A DNA stretch of 64,000 nucleotides from Aquabacterium sp. (GCF_016234775.1 NZ_JACRAH010000001.1:124001-188000), one strand, 5' to 3'. Counted from the stretch's first letter, positions 47,386-59,100 are shown. Translations and numbers: made by a program. The notes: generated by a model from the sequence alone, not told the origin.

Positions 47386-48090
47386 ATGCTGAACGTAGAA
47401 GCCGTCAACCAGTATTACGGTGGCTCGCACATCCTGCGTGGTCTGGATTTCGAGGCCAAGGTGGGCGAGGTCACGGTGGTGCTGGGCCGCAATGGCGTGG
47501 GCAAGACCACGCTGCTCAAGAGCCTGATGGGGCTGGTGCCGATCAAGTCTGGCGCGATCAAGCTGGGCGGCGAGGTCATCGACAAGCTCAAGCCCTATGA
47601 GCGAGTGCGCCTGGGCGTGGGCTATGTCCCGCAAGGGCGCGAGATTTTTGGCCGTCTGACCGTGGCCGAGAACCTGCAGATGGGCCTGGCCAGCAAGCCG
47701 GGTAGTGCCAAGGTGCCCGAGCAGCTGTTCGAGTTGTTTCCCGTGCTCAAGCAGATGATGAACCGCCGTGGTGGTGACTTGTCTGGTGGTCAGCAACAGC
47801 AACTGGCCATCGCGCGCGCGCTGGCTGCCGGCCCGAAGATCCTGATCCTGGATGAGCCGACGGAAGGCATTCAGCCCAGCATCATCAAGGACATCGGGCG
47901 CGCCATCCGCAAGCTGGCTGATGAAGGCTTGAACGGCCAGAAGATGGCCGTCGTGCTGGTCGAACAGTTCTATGACTTCGCAGCCGAACTGGCTGATCAA
48001 TACCTTGTCATGGAACGAGGCGAGATCATCAAGCGCGGCCGCGGCTCAGACATGGAAGCCGACGGCGTGCGCCAGCTCATGTCCATCTGA
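47386..48090 (+). CDS. urtE: Urea ABC transporter ATP-binding protein UrtE
   Basis: 234 residues from the ATG at 47386 (AAGGAA upstream). LivF-type ATPase: the N-terminus MLNVEAVNQYYGGSHILRG is diagnostic for UrtE. Walker A GRNGVGKTT, signature LSGGQQQQLAIARAL, Walker B ILILDEPTEG and switch His position VVLVEQ are seen. Last gene of urtABCDE; no ureD follows, unlike in many proteobacterial clusters. Confidence 0.96.
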   Translation: MLNVEAVNQYYGGSHILRGLDFEAKVGEVTVVLGRNGVGKTTLLKSLMGLVPIKSGAIKLGGEVIDKLKPYERVRLGVGYVPQGREIFGRLTVAENLQMGLASKPGSAKVPEQLFELFPVLKQMMNRRGGDLSGGQQQQLAIARALAAGPKILILDEPTEGIQPSIIKDIGRAIRKLADEGLNGQKMAVVLVEQFYDFAAELADQYLVMERGEIIKRGRGSDMEADGVRQLMSI

Positions 48091-48094
48091 GCGC

Positions 48095-48292
48095 TCACGA
48101 CAAGGTGGTGCTGCCTGATGCTGCCTGTTGACGGGCCTGCCAGGCATGCAAGGCCCGGCGGTATTCGTCCATGGCCATGTCGTGGCGATCAAATATGCAG
48201 GGGTCACAACCATTGCCGCAGCAGTCGTTGATGTCGGGCTGCTCAGGCGGGTGAGGCATGGGGTCGGATGGCGTATCGGGCTCGGCGTTCAT
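48095..48292 (-). CDS. Small oxidoreductase-like-domain protein
   Basis: About 65 residues from the ATG at 48292 (MNAEPDTPSDP); a start at 48310 is also open. Pro-rich N-terminus followed by DCCGNGCDPCIFDRHDMAMD, the Cys motif of the oxidoreductase-like family, found alone as short proteins in betaproteobacteria. The four Cys may bind a metal or be redox active. Convergent with urtE. Confidence 0.75.
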   Translation of the reverse strand: MNAEPDTPSDPMPHPPEQPDINDCCGNGCDPCIFDRHDMAMDEYRRALHAWQARQQAASGSTTLS

Positions 48293-48437
48293 GCCACCAT
48301 TTTCGCGCACCTTGAAGGGTATTGCCTACCCTGCAGGCTGCTTCCGCTGCTGGTCGCGGTTAGACTCTGTCCTCTTTTTATTTCCCGGATGGTGCCTTTT
48401 CATGATGTGCCGTCCCTCACTCGCGAAAGGACCCGCC

Positions 48438-48791
48438 ATGCCCGTCGTTACCACCACTTCCGGTCTCCAGTACGAAGACACCGTTGAAGGCTCTGGCGAG
48501 GTCGCCAAGGCTGGTGCCTATGTGACCGTTCACTACACCGGCTGGTTGTATGAAGGTGGCGTCAAGGGCGCCAAGTTCGATTCCAGCAAGGACCGCAACG
48601 ATCCTTTCGAGTTCCCTCTGGGTGCAGGTCACGTGATCCGTGGCTGGGACGAAGGCGTTCAAGGCATGAAGATTGGCGGCACGCGCATTCTCGTGATTCC
48701 TCCTCAACTGGGTTACGGTGCACGTGGCGCTGGTGGCGTGATCCCGCCCAATGCCACGCTGATGTTTGAAGTCGAACTGCTGGGCGTCTGA
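48438..48791 (+). CDS. FKBP-type peptidyl-prolyl cis-trans isomerase
   Basis: 117 residues from the ATG at 48438, with GAAAGGA seven bases upstream. Single FKBP domain without signal peptide, so cytoplasmic. The active-site residues VHYTGWL, FEFPLGAGHVIRGWDEG, IPPQLGYG and ATLMFEVELL are all present. Speeds proline isomerisation in folding proteins. The DUF1841 gene follows after six bases. Confidence 0.95.
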   Translation: MPVVTTTSGLQYEDTVEGSGEVAKAGAYVTVHYTGWLYEGGVKGAKFDSSKDRNDPFEFPLGAGHVIRGWDEGVQGMKIGGTRILVIPPQLGYGARGAGGVIPPNATLMFEVELLGV

Positions 48792-48797
48792 TCCATC

Positions 48798-49229
48798 ATG
48801 TTTGCCCCCAGCCAGGAGCAGGTGCGCCAGTTTTTCTGCGAGGCCTGGTCCAAGCACCAGGCTGGTCAACCCTTGACGCCATTGGAGGCGCAGGCGGCGG
48901 ACTGGATCGTCGAGCATCCCGAGTACCACCCGGACCTGGCTGATGTCGAGGCGGCCATTGCCCGCCAGTACACGGTGGAGGAAGGGCGCACTAACCCCTT
49001 CCTGCACCTGTCCATGCATTTGTCGATCACCGAGCAGGTGAGCATCGACCAGCCGCGCGGCGTCAAGCAGGCGGTGCAGTTGCTGGCCCACAAGCTCAAC
49101 TCCGTGCACGAGGCTCATCATGTGGCCATGGAGGCCCTGGGCGAGATGGTGTGGGAGGCCCAACGCGCCGGCACGCCGTTTGACGGCCATGCCTACATCG
49201 ACAGGCTTCAGATGCGCGCGACGCGTTGA
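48798..49229 (+). CDS. DUF1841 family protein
   Basis: 143 residues, full length for the family. The NPFLHLSMHLSITEQVSIDQ core and the C-terminal DGHAYIDRLQ are its hallmarks, with several conserved His. Function unknown; common in beta- and gammaproteobacteria, often next to cytochrome or isomerase genes. No signal or membrane segment. Probably co-transcribed with the FKBP gene. Confidence 0.85.
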   Translation: MFAPSQEQVRQFFCEAWSKHQAGQPLTPLEAQAADWIVEHPEYHPDLADVEAAIARQYTVEEGRTNPFLHLSMHLSITEQVSIDQPRGVKQAVQLLAHKLNSVHEAHHVAMEALGEMVWEAQRAGTPFDGHAYIDRLQMRATR

Positions 49230-49257
49230 ACGTTCGGGCATCTGTCAATCCGTGAAA

Positions 49258-49291
49258 TCCGTCACGAATCACATGGTTCAAGTGTGACGGA
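49258..49291. repeat. Inverted repeat upstream of the first adhesin
   Basis: TCCGTCAC (49258-49265) and GTGACGGA (49284-49291), 18 bases apart, perfectly complementary. It lies 90 bases before the adhesin start and 28 bases after the DUF1841 stop. It may be a regulator site or a weak terminator without a T-tract. Confidence 0.4.
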
Positions 49292-49381
49292 CTCCTCTGA
49301 AACCGGGGGAGACCGAGGGCGTTAGCGCAACGGTGCTGGCTATACACTCCAGGTGTCAAATTCCGCCTGAAAGAGTGCCAC

Positions 49382-52300
49382 ATGCCCGTTCTTGCCATGT
49401 CTGCCGGTAAGGTCACTGCCATCTGGGGTAGTGCCTATGTCCGTTCGCCTGACGGCACCATGCGTGCGCTGCAGGTGGGTGACAAAGTGGCCGGTGGCGA
49501 GCGCATCATCACCGACGATAACGGCCTGGTTCAGATCTCGCCGATCAAGGGCCCTGCGTTACTGGTCAAGGCCGCGCCGGTGGCCGTCGACAAAGCCATT
49601 GCCGGCATCGAGTCACAAGATCCTGATCAGGCGCCTGCTGCTGGTTTGGCCGGTGGTGCCGATGGTGGCATGCAACCCGGTTTGCGTGTGGACCGCGTGG
49701 TCGAAACAGTTGGCCAGCTTTCATTTGATTTTGGTGCGGCAGACCGTGTGGTGGCCGTGCCGTTGGCATCCAGCAACGTGAAGAACGGTGTGGTGTTGCC
49801 GCCGCAGGTTGCGCCACAAATCAGCATCAACAACGTGACCGTCAATGAAGGCTCGCCAACGGCTGTTTTCACGGTCACGCTGGACAAGCCATCGAGCAAT
49901 GTGGTGACGGTGTCGTTCGCCACGGAAGACGGCTCTGCCAGGGCGACGAGTGACTTCACGGCGATCACAGGCACGGTGACGTTTCAGCCAGGCGAGACTT
50001 CGCAGACGATTGCCGTCCCATTGATCAACGACGCCATCTACGAGGGGCGCGAGCAGTTCACGGTCAAGCTTTCAAGCGCCACCAACGCCTCGATTTTGAC
50101 TGACACGGGCACCGGCGCGATCCTGGACGACGGGCAGGGCTCGAAGCCCGCTGACGTGACAGCCGATGATGATCGTCCTCGCGTGTTGAGCGTGAGTGAT
50201 GCCAGCGTCATTGAAGGCCCTGAGCGGAATCTGGAGTTTGTGGTCAAGCTCAGTCATGCCAGCATGACGGACACCATTGTCCGGCTGGATCTGAGCGGTG
50301 GTGACGCGCATCCCGCAGCCCCGGGTGTCGATACCGGCGACATGGCGGTGTACCTGGGCAATGGCCCTTTGCCTCTGACGATTCAGCACGACGATCAAGG
50401 GCACGCCTATGTGGTCGTACGAGCCTTGACGCCCGTGGATGGCGGCATTGTCGTGCGGGTACCAATCGTGGATGACGCGCTGCCAGAGTACACGGAGTCC
50501 CTCAAGTTGCAGGCCGCGGTGGCGCCCGATACCAGTGGTGCACCAGTCGGTGATGTGCACACCGGCCAGGCCACTGTGATCGATAACGACCAGCCCTACA
50601 TGCTGGTGCAAAGCGGCGAGTCAACGGTGGAGGGCGGCTTTGTTGTCTTTGATGTCACGCTGACCCATGCCGCAGCAGGACCGGTAACCGTGAGCTTGGC
50701 GCTGGCTTCGGGGGCGGACGACGCGTCCACGCCGGAAAATGAGTCTGCTACCTTGGGCCAGGATACCGGCACACAGTTGGAGGTGCTCACGGCCGATGGC
50801 CAGTGGGTGCCCTTGAATACTGACGGACAGGTCACGTTTGAACAAGGCCAGACCTTGATCCAGGTGCGCGTCGCAACCGTTGATGACCAGGCCCCGGAAG
50901 ACATCGAGTTCATCAAGTTGCAGGCGGCCGTGATCAGCGGCGAGACCTTGAATCAGACGCATGCCAACCAGACGGCGATCACCGATAACGATCAGCCCTA
51001 CATGCTGGTGCAAAGCGGTGAACCAGCAGTGGAGGGGGCGCCCGTTGTTTTTGACGTGACCTTGACCCATGCCGCGGCCGGTCCGGTGACGGTGAAGCTG
51101 GACCTGGCATCGGGCGTGGATGACATCACCACGCCCGAAAATGAATCGGCTACGTTGGGTCTGGACACGGGTACCACGCTGGAAGTGCTCAACGCCAACG
51201 GGCAGTGGGATCCGGTCGGCGCTGACGGCCTGGTGAACTTCGAACAAGGCCAGACTTTGATCCAGGTGCGCGTGGCCACGGTCGACGACAAGATCGCCGA
51301 AGACATCGAGTTCATCAAGCTGCAAGCCACGGTCGTCAGCGGCGACACGCTGAACCAGACCCACGCCAACCAGACCGCCATCACGGACAACGATGTGATT
51401 CCTGGTGTGTTGGAGCCCATCCATGCTCAAGTGTCGGCGATGGATACCAACTTGATGATCGTGCTGGACACCTCCGGCAGCATGGACTCTGCCAGTGGCA
51501 TCAGTGGCTTGACGCGCCTGCAGGCCGCCATCCAGGCCATTGACAATCTGATCGACCGCTATGACCAGTATGGGGATGTTGCGGTGCGCCTTGTCGCCTT
51601 CGCATCTGAGGCGCATGCCCAGGGCGATGCCTGGCTGAGCGCTCAGCAGGCCAAAGATGTGCTGTCGTCCTTGCAGGTGGGGGGCTCCACCAATTTCGAC
51701 TATGCACTGGCCGCAGCGCAACAGGCCTTTCACACCAGTGCGGGCAAGCTGGCCAACGCACAGAACGTGGCTTACCTGTTGTCCGACGCCAATCCGACCT
51801 TGTCCTCGGCCAATCCCACACCCGGCGTCAATGGGCAAAGCGGCAATCTGACAGAGCCCAGAAAGGGCGATGGCATCGATGCGGCAGAAGAGGCCAGCTG
51901 GGTTCAGTTCCTCAACGCCAACCAGATCAAGAGCTATGCCATTGGCATGGGTACCCAGGTCAGCAAGACGTATCTGGATCCCATAGCCTATGACGGGCAT
52001 GCCAGTAGCAACACGGATGGCGTGGTGGTGAGCCATTTCAGCCAGCTGGAAGGCGTGCTGGCCGGTACCACGCATGATTTTGTCGAAGGCAACCTGTCCG
52101 CACACGGCTCGATCGGTCTGCCTGGCGGTGACTTCCAGCACGTGGCCAGTATCACGGTGGACGGGGTGCTACATGACTACAACCCCGCGCAAACGGTGCT
52201 GACTTTGACCACTGCATTGGGTGGCGAGTTGACCATGGACATGCAGACCGGCCATTACAGCTACGCGGCGCCAACCGTGCTTGTGAGTGGTCTGGCGCTG

Positions 52301-52993
52301 GAGTCGTTCGCTTTCAGCTTGCTGACCACGCAAGGTGAGTTGGCATCGTCCACGCTGGACGTGCACATCGATCACACGCAGGTGCAGGTGGGCTCCGACG
52401 CTGCTGCTGATGCCTTGACGGGTGGTGCGACCGCGGATCTGATCATGGGCCGCGATGGCGCCGACGTGGTGTCGGCCGATGGCGGCAACGACCTGATCTA
52501 CGGCAACGGTGGCAACGACGAGTTGCACGGCGGTGCTGGTGACGATCATCTGATCGGTGGGCAAGGCAGTGATGTGATGTTTGGTGATGCCGGCTCTGAC
52601 GTTTTTGTCTGGCGTTTCAGCGACCATGGCCTGTCCGCTTCTGATGCCGATCGGGCTGTCGACATCGTCAAGGACTTTGACGTGACGCCAGCTGCGGATC
52701 AGGGCGACGTGCTTGACCTGAGGGACCTGCTGCAAGGAGAGAACACCCTGGGTGGAACGGGCAATCTGGATCATTACCTGAGCATCGACACGGGCGGTGC
52801 TGACACGGTCATCCACGTTGCGCCAACGGGGGACTTCGCAGGTGGCCATCCTGCCAGTGGCACGGAAACGCAAAGCATCGTGCTGGAGGGCGTCAACCTT
52901 CGCACGGACATGGGGCTGGATGCAGCGGCAACCAGTCAGCAGGTCATCGCCAGGATGCTGGAGCAGGGCAAGTTGCTCGTCGATCACGCCTGA
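49382..52993 (+). CDS. LapA-like RTX adhesin with retention module, Calx-beta, VWA and Ca-binding repeats
   Basis: 1203 residues. The N-terminal ~110 residues match the LapA retention module (MPVLAMSAGKVTAIWGSAYV), with PAAG at 85-88, the pattern cut by LapG-type proteases. Then come Calx-beta-like modules (about 145-550) including a 134-residue tandem repeat, a VWA domain (about 680-880, MIDAS DTSGSM), glycine-rich RTX nonapeptides (GGNDLIYGNGGNDELHGGAG) and a C-terminal type I secretion signal. It should be exported by a LapBCE-type system not seen here and held at the outer membrane for attachment. Confidence 0.88.
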   Translation: MPVLAMSAGKVTAIWGSAYVRSPDGTMRALQVGDKVAGGERIITDDNGLVQISPIKGPALLVKAAPVAVDKAIAGIESQDPDQAPAAGLAGGADGGMQPGLRVDRVVETVGQLSFDFGAADRVVAVPLASSNVKNGVVLPPQVAPQISINNVTVNEGSPTAVFTVTLDKPSSNVVTVSFATEDGSARATSDFTAITGTVTFQPGETSQTIAVPLINDAIYEGREQFTVKLSSATNASILTDTGTGAILDDGQGSKPADVTADDDRPRVLSVSDASVIEGPERNLEFVVKLSHASMTDTIVRLDLSGGDAHPAAPGVDTGDMAVYLGNGPLPLTIQHDDQGHAYVVVRALTPVDGGIVVRVPIVDDALPEYTESLKLQAAVAPDTSGAPVGDVHTGQATVIDNDQPYMLVQSGESTVEGGFVVFDVTLTHAAAGPVTVSLALASGADDASTPENESATLGQDTGTQLEVLTADGQWVPLNTDGQVTFEQGQTLIQVRVATVDDQAPEDIEFIKLQAAVISGETLNQTHANQTAITDNDQPYMLVQSGEPAVEGAPVVFDVTLTHAAAGPVTVKLDLASGVDDITTPENESATLGLDTGTTLEVLNANGQWDPVGADGLVNFEQGQTLIQVRVATVDDKIAEDIEFIKLQATVVSGDTLNQTHANQTAITDNDVIPGVLEPIHAQVSAMDTNLMIVLDTSGSMDSASGISGLTRLQAAIQAIDNLIDRYDQYGDVAVRLVAFASEAHAQGDAWLSAQQAKDVLSSLQVGGSTNFDYALAAAQQAFHTSAGKLANAQNVAYLLSDANPTLSSANPTPGVNGQSGNLTEPRKGDGIDAAEEASWVQFLNANQIKSYAIGMGTQVSKTYLDPIAYDGHASSNTDGVVVSHFSQLEGVLAGTTHDFVEGNLSAHGSIGLPGGDFQHVASITVDGVLHDYNPAQTVLTLTTALGGELTMDMQTGHYSYAAPTVLVSGLALESFAFSLLTTQGELASSTLDVHIDHTQVQVGSDAAADALTGGATADLIMGRDGADVVSADGGNDLIYGNGGNDELHGGAGDDHLIGGQGSDVMFGDAGSDVFVWRFSDHGLSASDADRAVDIVKDFDVTPAADQGDVLDLRDLLQGENTLGGTGNLDHYLSIDTGGADTVIHVAPTGDFAGGHPASGTETQSIVLEGVNLRTDMGLDAAATSQQVIARMLEQGKLLVDHA
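50591..51394 (+). repeat. 402-bp tandem repeat in the first adhesin
   Basis: Two units start at 50591 and 50993 with codons for QPYMLVQSGE and end in AITDND. They encode 134-residue Calx-beta-like modules with blocks such as TLTHAAAGPVTV and TLIQVRVATVDD nearly unchanged. Confidence 0.88.
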
Positions 52994-53125
52994 TCTGGCG
53001 TCCCATACGTAATTATGGGTTGCATGATCGTATTTGCGTTTGCGTCCTAAATTCCAGATGAACCCCCTTTGAACGAGGGGGGTATGTGGGGCGTTATGCG
53101 TCTCACTGTCGGCCGTTAAAAGACC

Positions 53126-53159
53126 CCCACTTGTTAAGCTACAAGTAATTACAAGTGGG
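53126..53159 (+). promoter_or_regulatory. Hairpin over the ribosome-binding region of the second adhesin
   Basis: CCCACTTG (53126-53133) and CAAGTGGG (53152-53159) pair perfectly and would cover the only SD-like sequence, seven bases before the ATG at 53167. A competing pair exists: ACTTGT (53129-53134) with ACAAGT at 53141-53146, a direct copy of the ACAAGT at 53151-53156. Confidence 0.45.
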
Positions 53160-53166
53160 TGAAAAA

Positions 53167-56100
53167 ATGCCGATTCTCGCGATTTCTTCTGGGACTGTGA
53201 CAGCTGTTTGGGGTAGCGCTTTTCTGCGCAAGCCCAATGGTTCTCTCAAGCCTTTGAACGTGGGGGACAAGGTCGGCCACGGTGCGCAAATCCTCACCAC
53301 GATGGATGGCATCGTTCAGATTTCACCCGCCAAGGGGGCGCCCATTCTGGTGAGGGTGCCTGCGGATGCGGACAAGGTCATCGCCGGCATTGAAGCGCGT
53401 GACGCAGAACTGGTGCCTGGAGCGGGGCTGACAGGCGGCCCCGATGGCGGGCTGCAACCGGGATTGCGCGTTGATCGCGTGAAGGAGTCGGTCGGACAAC
53501 TCGAGTTCGAGTTTGGTACGGAGCGTGTGCCACCTGCGACGCCCATTCCGTTCTCGTCGCCCAAACAGGTTTACTTTCTGGCGACGAAGATCACAGTGGA
53601 CGACGGACCTTTGGTCGACAGCGTGAGCAGCCCGACCATTGCCGAGGGGGGTAATCTGGATTTCCAGATCAAGTTGACGCGTCCGGTTGAAAGCGAGACA
53701 CCGATTGCGCTCAAGTTGGGGAATGGGACCGCTTCATCAGGTGTCGATACCGGCAAGCCTTTGGTGTCGTTCGATGGCGGCAAGAGCTTTACGGCCATTG
53801 CCGTCAGCGCTGATGGCTCTGCCACGGTCACGGTCCCCGCAGGGACCTCTGCGGACCAGATCGTGGTGCGCGTGCCGACTCTGCCGGACAGCCTTTCCGA
53901 GCTTGACGAGACGTTCAAGGTCCAGGTCTCCACGCCGGGGCAGGGTGCGCCTGCTGTAGGTACCGGAACCATCATCGACGCAACAGGCCAGGCGACCTTG
54001 AGCATCAGTGGGCCTGCCAACGTCAATGAGGCAGCGGGGACGGTGACCTATACCGTGACGTTGAGCAACCCGGTTGCGAGCCCCGTTACTGTCAACTTCT
54101 CTACCAGCGATGGTTTGGCGCTGGCTGGCAAAGACTACGATGCCACCAGTGGCGTATTGACGTTCGAGCCTAACCAGACGACCAAGACCATTGTCATACC
54201 CTTGCGAAATGACTCGACCTACGAGGGGGCTGAGTCGTTTGGTGTGACCATCAGCAAGGCTGTTGGCGCGGTGATCACGGTGGATCGGGTCACCACGACC
54301 ATTCACGACGACGGCACCGGCAGCGTGCCCAATGGCGGTACCCCTGATGACGACCGCCCCGGCGTGGGCAGCGTGAGTAGCCCGACGATTGCCGAAGGCG
54401 GCAACCTGGACTTCCAGGTCACGCTGACACATCCGAGCACGACGCCCACGCCGATTACGCTCAAGCTGGGCAATGGCGCCACGCCAGGCACTGCCACGCC
54501 CGGCAGCGACACCGGTAGCCCACAAGTCTCGTTCGATGGCGGCAAGACCTTCAACCCGATCACGGTGGATGCCGAAGGCAACGCCACCATCACGGTGCCT
54601 GCCAACACACCGGCCGACCAGATCGTGGTGCGCGTGCCCACGCTGCCAGACAACCTCTCTGAGGTGGCCGAGACCTTCAAGGTTACGGCCAGCACACCGA
54701 TCAACAGCGTGCCTGTTGAAGGCACGGGCACGATCATCGACGCAACCGGCTTGCCTACACTGAGCATCAGCGGCCCAGCCGATGTCAATGAAGCCGCTGG
54801 CACCATCACCTACACAGTGACGCTGAGCAACCCGAGCAGCAGCCCGGTCACGGTCAACTACGGCACGGTAGATGGCTCGGCGCAGTTGGGCAAGGACTTC
54901 GCAGCCACGGCTGGCACCTTGACCTTTGCGCCCAACGAGGTCAGCAAAACCATCACGGTGGCGATCACCAACGACGGCACCTACGAAGGCACTGAATCGT
55001 TCAAGGTGCAACTGAGCAACCCGGTGGGCGCGGCGATCACCGCCGACCAGGTCACCACAACCATCCACGACGACGGCACAGGTAGTCTGCCCAACGGCGG
55101 CACTCCCGATGACGACCGCCCCGGCGTGGGCAGCGTCAGCAGCCCGACGGTCGGTGAAGGCGGCAACCTGGACTTCCAGGTGACGCTGACGCACCCGAGC
55201 ACGACGCCCACGCCGATTACGCTCAAGCTGGGCAATGGCACCACGCCAGGCACAGCCACGCCCGGTACCGACACCGGCGCCCCGCAAGTCTCGTTCGACG
55301 GTGGCAAGACCTTCAACCCGATCACGGTGGACGCCCAAGGCAACGCCACCATCACGGTGCCGGCGAACACGCCGGCTGACCAGATCGTGGTGCGCGTGCC
55401 CACGCTGCCGGACAACATCTCTGAACTGGCCGAGACCTTCAAGGTCACGGCCAGCACACCGATCAACAGTGCGCCTGTTGAAGGCACGGGCACGATCACC
55501 GACGCAACCGGCTTGCCCACACTGAGCATCAGCGGCCCATCCGATGTGAATGAAGCCGCCGGTACGATCACCTACACGGTGACGCTGAGCAACCCGAGCA
55601 GCAGCCCGGTCACGGTCAACTACGGCACCATCAACGGCACAGCCGAGCTGGGCAAGGACTTCGCAGCCACGGCTGGCACCTTGACCTTCGCACCCAACGA
55701 GGTCAGCAAGACCATCACGGTGGCGATCACCAACGACGGCACCTACGAAGGCGCCGAATCGTTCACGGTGCAACTGAGCAACGAAGTTGGTGCCGCGATC
55801 ACCACGGCATCCCAGACCACGACGATCCACGACGACGGCACCGGCAGCTTGCCCAATGGCGGTACGCCCGATGACGACCGCCCCGTGATCGTCGTCAGTA
55901 ACGCCAGCACCACGGAAGGCACCGCTGCCGTCTTCACCGTGAACCTGGGCCATCCAAGCAGCGCCATCCAGCCTTTGCAATTGACACTGCAGAACGGCAC
56001 GGCCGAACTGGGCAGCGATTACACGTCTGCCATGGAGGTGTCGTTTGACAACGGGCAGACCTGGCAGTCGGCCGCTTCTGGCACAGCCAACGTGCCCGTG

Positions 56101-59100
56101 GGCAAAGACAGTTTGCTGGTACGCGTTCCCACGGTCGATGACGCCACGGCAGAGCCATCGGAAGCGTTCACCCTGAACGTCAGCAGCGCCGTCGCGGCCA
56201 ATGGCAATGGCACAGGTATGGCCACCATCACGGATAACGACGCGCCTCCGACGCTCGACCTGGACGGCAACAACTCGTCCGGCGCTTCGGATCCCGGCTT
56301 CAAAGCGGTCTACGTTGAAAACGGTACAGGCGTTCGCGCGGTCGACGGTGACGTCGTGATCACGGATGTCGACAGCGCGCAACTCACTGGTGCCACGATC
56401 AAGCTCTCCAACCCGCAAGCCGGTGACGTGCTGGCGTTGGCTGAAAACCTGCCAGCAGGCATCACGGCCACTGTCAACGGCGCGGCCATCGTGCTGGCGG
56501 GTGTGGCCAGCCTGGCCGATTACCAGACAGCGCTGCACGCCATCGCCTTCAGTTCGACCTCGGACAATCCATCGACATTGGCCCGTACGGTCGACATCAC
56601 CGTTACCGACGGCACAAGCAACAGCAATGTGGCCACCAGTGTGATCACGGTTCAGGCGGTCAACGATGCGCCGGCCGTTAGTTCGGCAACCGTGAGCCTG
56701 TCTGAAGAAGGTCTGGCAGGCGGTGTCAAGGACCTCATCGGCAACCCCGACACAACAGACGCCACGACGGTCAGCGGCAAGATCGTCATCACGGATCCGG
56801 ACTCCAGCAACTTCTCGGTCAGCCTGGGTGCGCCCACCGCACCTGTCTTCACCGCCAACGGCACGCAGATCAACTGGGTCAGCGACGGGCTGGGTGGCCT
56901 CATTGGCAAGGCCGGTACGGCGGCCAATGCCGCGAACGTGGTGACAGCCACCATCGACAACACGGGGCAGTACAAGGTCACACTTTTGTCTTCGCTCAAG
57001 CACGCGGTACAGGGCGAAGACAGCCTGGGCATGAACTTTACGGTGAAGGTCAGTGACGGTGTGGCAACCACCAATTCGACCTTGACGGTCAACCTGGAAG
57101 ATGACGCACCCAGTGCACCAGCGAACCAGAGCAACACGCTCAGTGTCCAGGACAGCAACCTCCTGTTCGTGCTCGACATCTCTGGCAGCATGAACGATCC
57201 GAGTGGCATCGGCACCCTGACGCGCTTGCAGGCAGCCGTGCAATCCATGCAGAAGTTGCTGGACAAGTACGACGACCTGGGTACCGTGGCGGTGCGCCTG
57301 GTCACGTTCTCCAATACCGCTCAGACTGTCGGTAGTTCGTGGTTGACGGTGGCCGATGCGAAGGCTAGTCTGGCCACCATCACGGCCACGGGTGGCACCA
57401 ACTACGACATCGCCCTGAGCACGGCACAAACAGCCTTTGCCACTGCCGCCGGCAAGATCACGGGCGCACAGAACGTGGCCTATTTCTTCTCGGACGGTAA
57501 CCCGACGCTCTCCAGTGCCAACCCGACGGCCAACGTCAACGGGCAAGACGGCAGCGCCACACAACCCAATCTGGGCGATGGCATTGACGCCACCGAAGAA
57601 AGCAGCTGGAGCACCTTCCTCAACAACAACCAGATCAACGCTTTTGCCATCGGCCTGGGCAGCGGTGTGGCCCAGACCTACCTCAACCCGATTGCCTACA
57701 ACGGCCAGTTCGCGCTGAATCAGGACGGTATCGTCGTGAGCAATCTGAACCAGCTTGACAGCACGCTGTCGGGCACGGTGACAGGTTCGGTCAGTGGCCA
57801 GATCTTTGCATCTGGAAATGTGGGCGGCGCAGCATTGGGTGCAGATGGTGGGCACCTGGCATCGATCACCCTGGGCGGCACGGTCTACACCTATGACGCG
57901 GCTCATCCGACCTTGTCGGTGACCACACCGTTGGGCAGCCCCTTCACCCTGGACTGGCTGACAGGCAACTACACCTACAAGGCCCCCGATAACCTGATCA
58001 ACAGCCAGAGCGAGACCATTGGCTACAGCATGGTGGACGGCGACGGAGACATCGTCGGCGCCTCACTGCAACTTAACCTGGTGCTGAACGCACCGGTGGC
58101 TGGTGCGCCCACGCTGACCGCGACCAAGGCACATGTGTCGGAAGAAGGTCTGGTGGCGGGCAACAAGGACACCACAGGCGTCAAACCTGATGCCGACACA
58201 ACGGACAGCACCTTGGGCACCGGCCAGATCACCGTGACCACTACCGGTGGTGCCACCGTGTCCGGCCTGGTGTTGACTGCGCCAAGCGCCAGCATCGTCA
58301 CCGCATCGGGCAAGACGGTGGTCTGGAGCAGTGACAACGCGGGTGGCCTCATCGGCAAGGACGGTACTGGCGCGAGTGCGGCAACTGTCGCGACCATCTC
58401 TGTGACCAAATCCGGCGACTACACCTTCACGCTGCTGCAAGCCCTGGCTCATTCGGAGGCGGGCGAAGACGTCAGGGACATCAGCTTTGGTGTCAAGGTA
58501 CTGGACTCCACCGGCAAGGTGGGCCTGGGCCAACTCGTTGTCAGCGTGGAAGATGACGCTCCGGTGAGCGGCCCGACCATTGTCGAGAGCCTCAATACCC
58601 TCGATACCAACCTGATGATCGTACTGGACAACTCGGCCAGCATGAGCAATGCCAGTGGTATTCCTGGCCTGACTCGACTCGACGCTGCGGTTCAATCCAT
58701 CCAGAAGCTGCTCGACAAATACGACGACCTGGGTGGCGTGTCCGTGCGCCTGGTAACCTTCAACACCAACGCTCAGACCCAGGGTGCGAACTGGTTGAGC
58801 GTGGCGCAAGCCAAGGCCTTGCTGGCCACGATCACAGCAGATGGCGGCACCAACTACGACTACGCGCTGACCCAGGCACAGGCGGCCTTCAATTCAGGTA
58901 CAGGCAAGATTGCGGGTGCACAGAATGTGTCCTACTTCTTCTCTGACGGTGACCCGACCTTGTCGAGCACCAATCCGACACCTGGTCTTCTCCAGAACGG
59001 TAGCCTGGCCCAGCCCAATCTGGGGGATGGCATCGACACCACGGAAGAGGGCGCCTGGCAGACATTCCTCAACAACAACCAGATCAAGAGCTATGCGATT

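Noticed and set aside
53611-55884. CRISPR-like or satellite repeat array
   Set aside because: The period is about 760 bases, in frame, and encodes protein modules; there are no short direct repeats with unique spacers.
53737-57906. A 1389-residue open frame on the minus strand opposite the giant adhesin
   Set aside because: It mirrors the repeat units of the adhesin, has biased Arg/Gly-rich composition and no domain pattern. It is a by-product of GC-rich codon use on the real strand.
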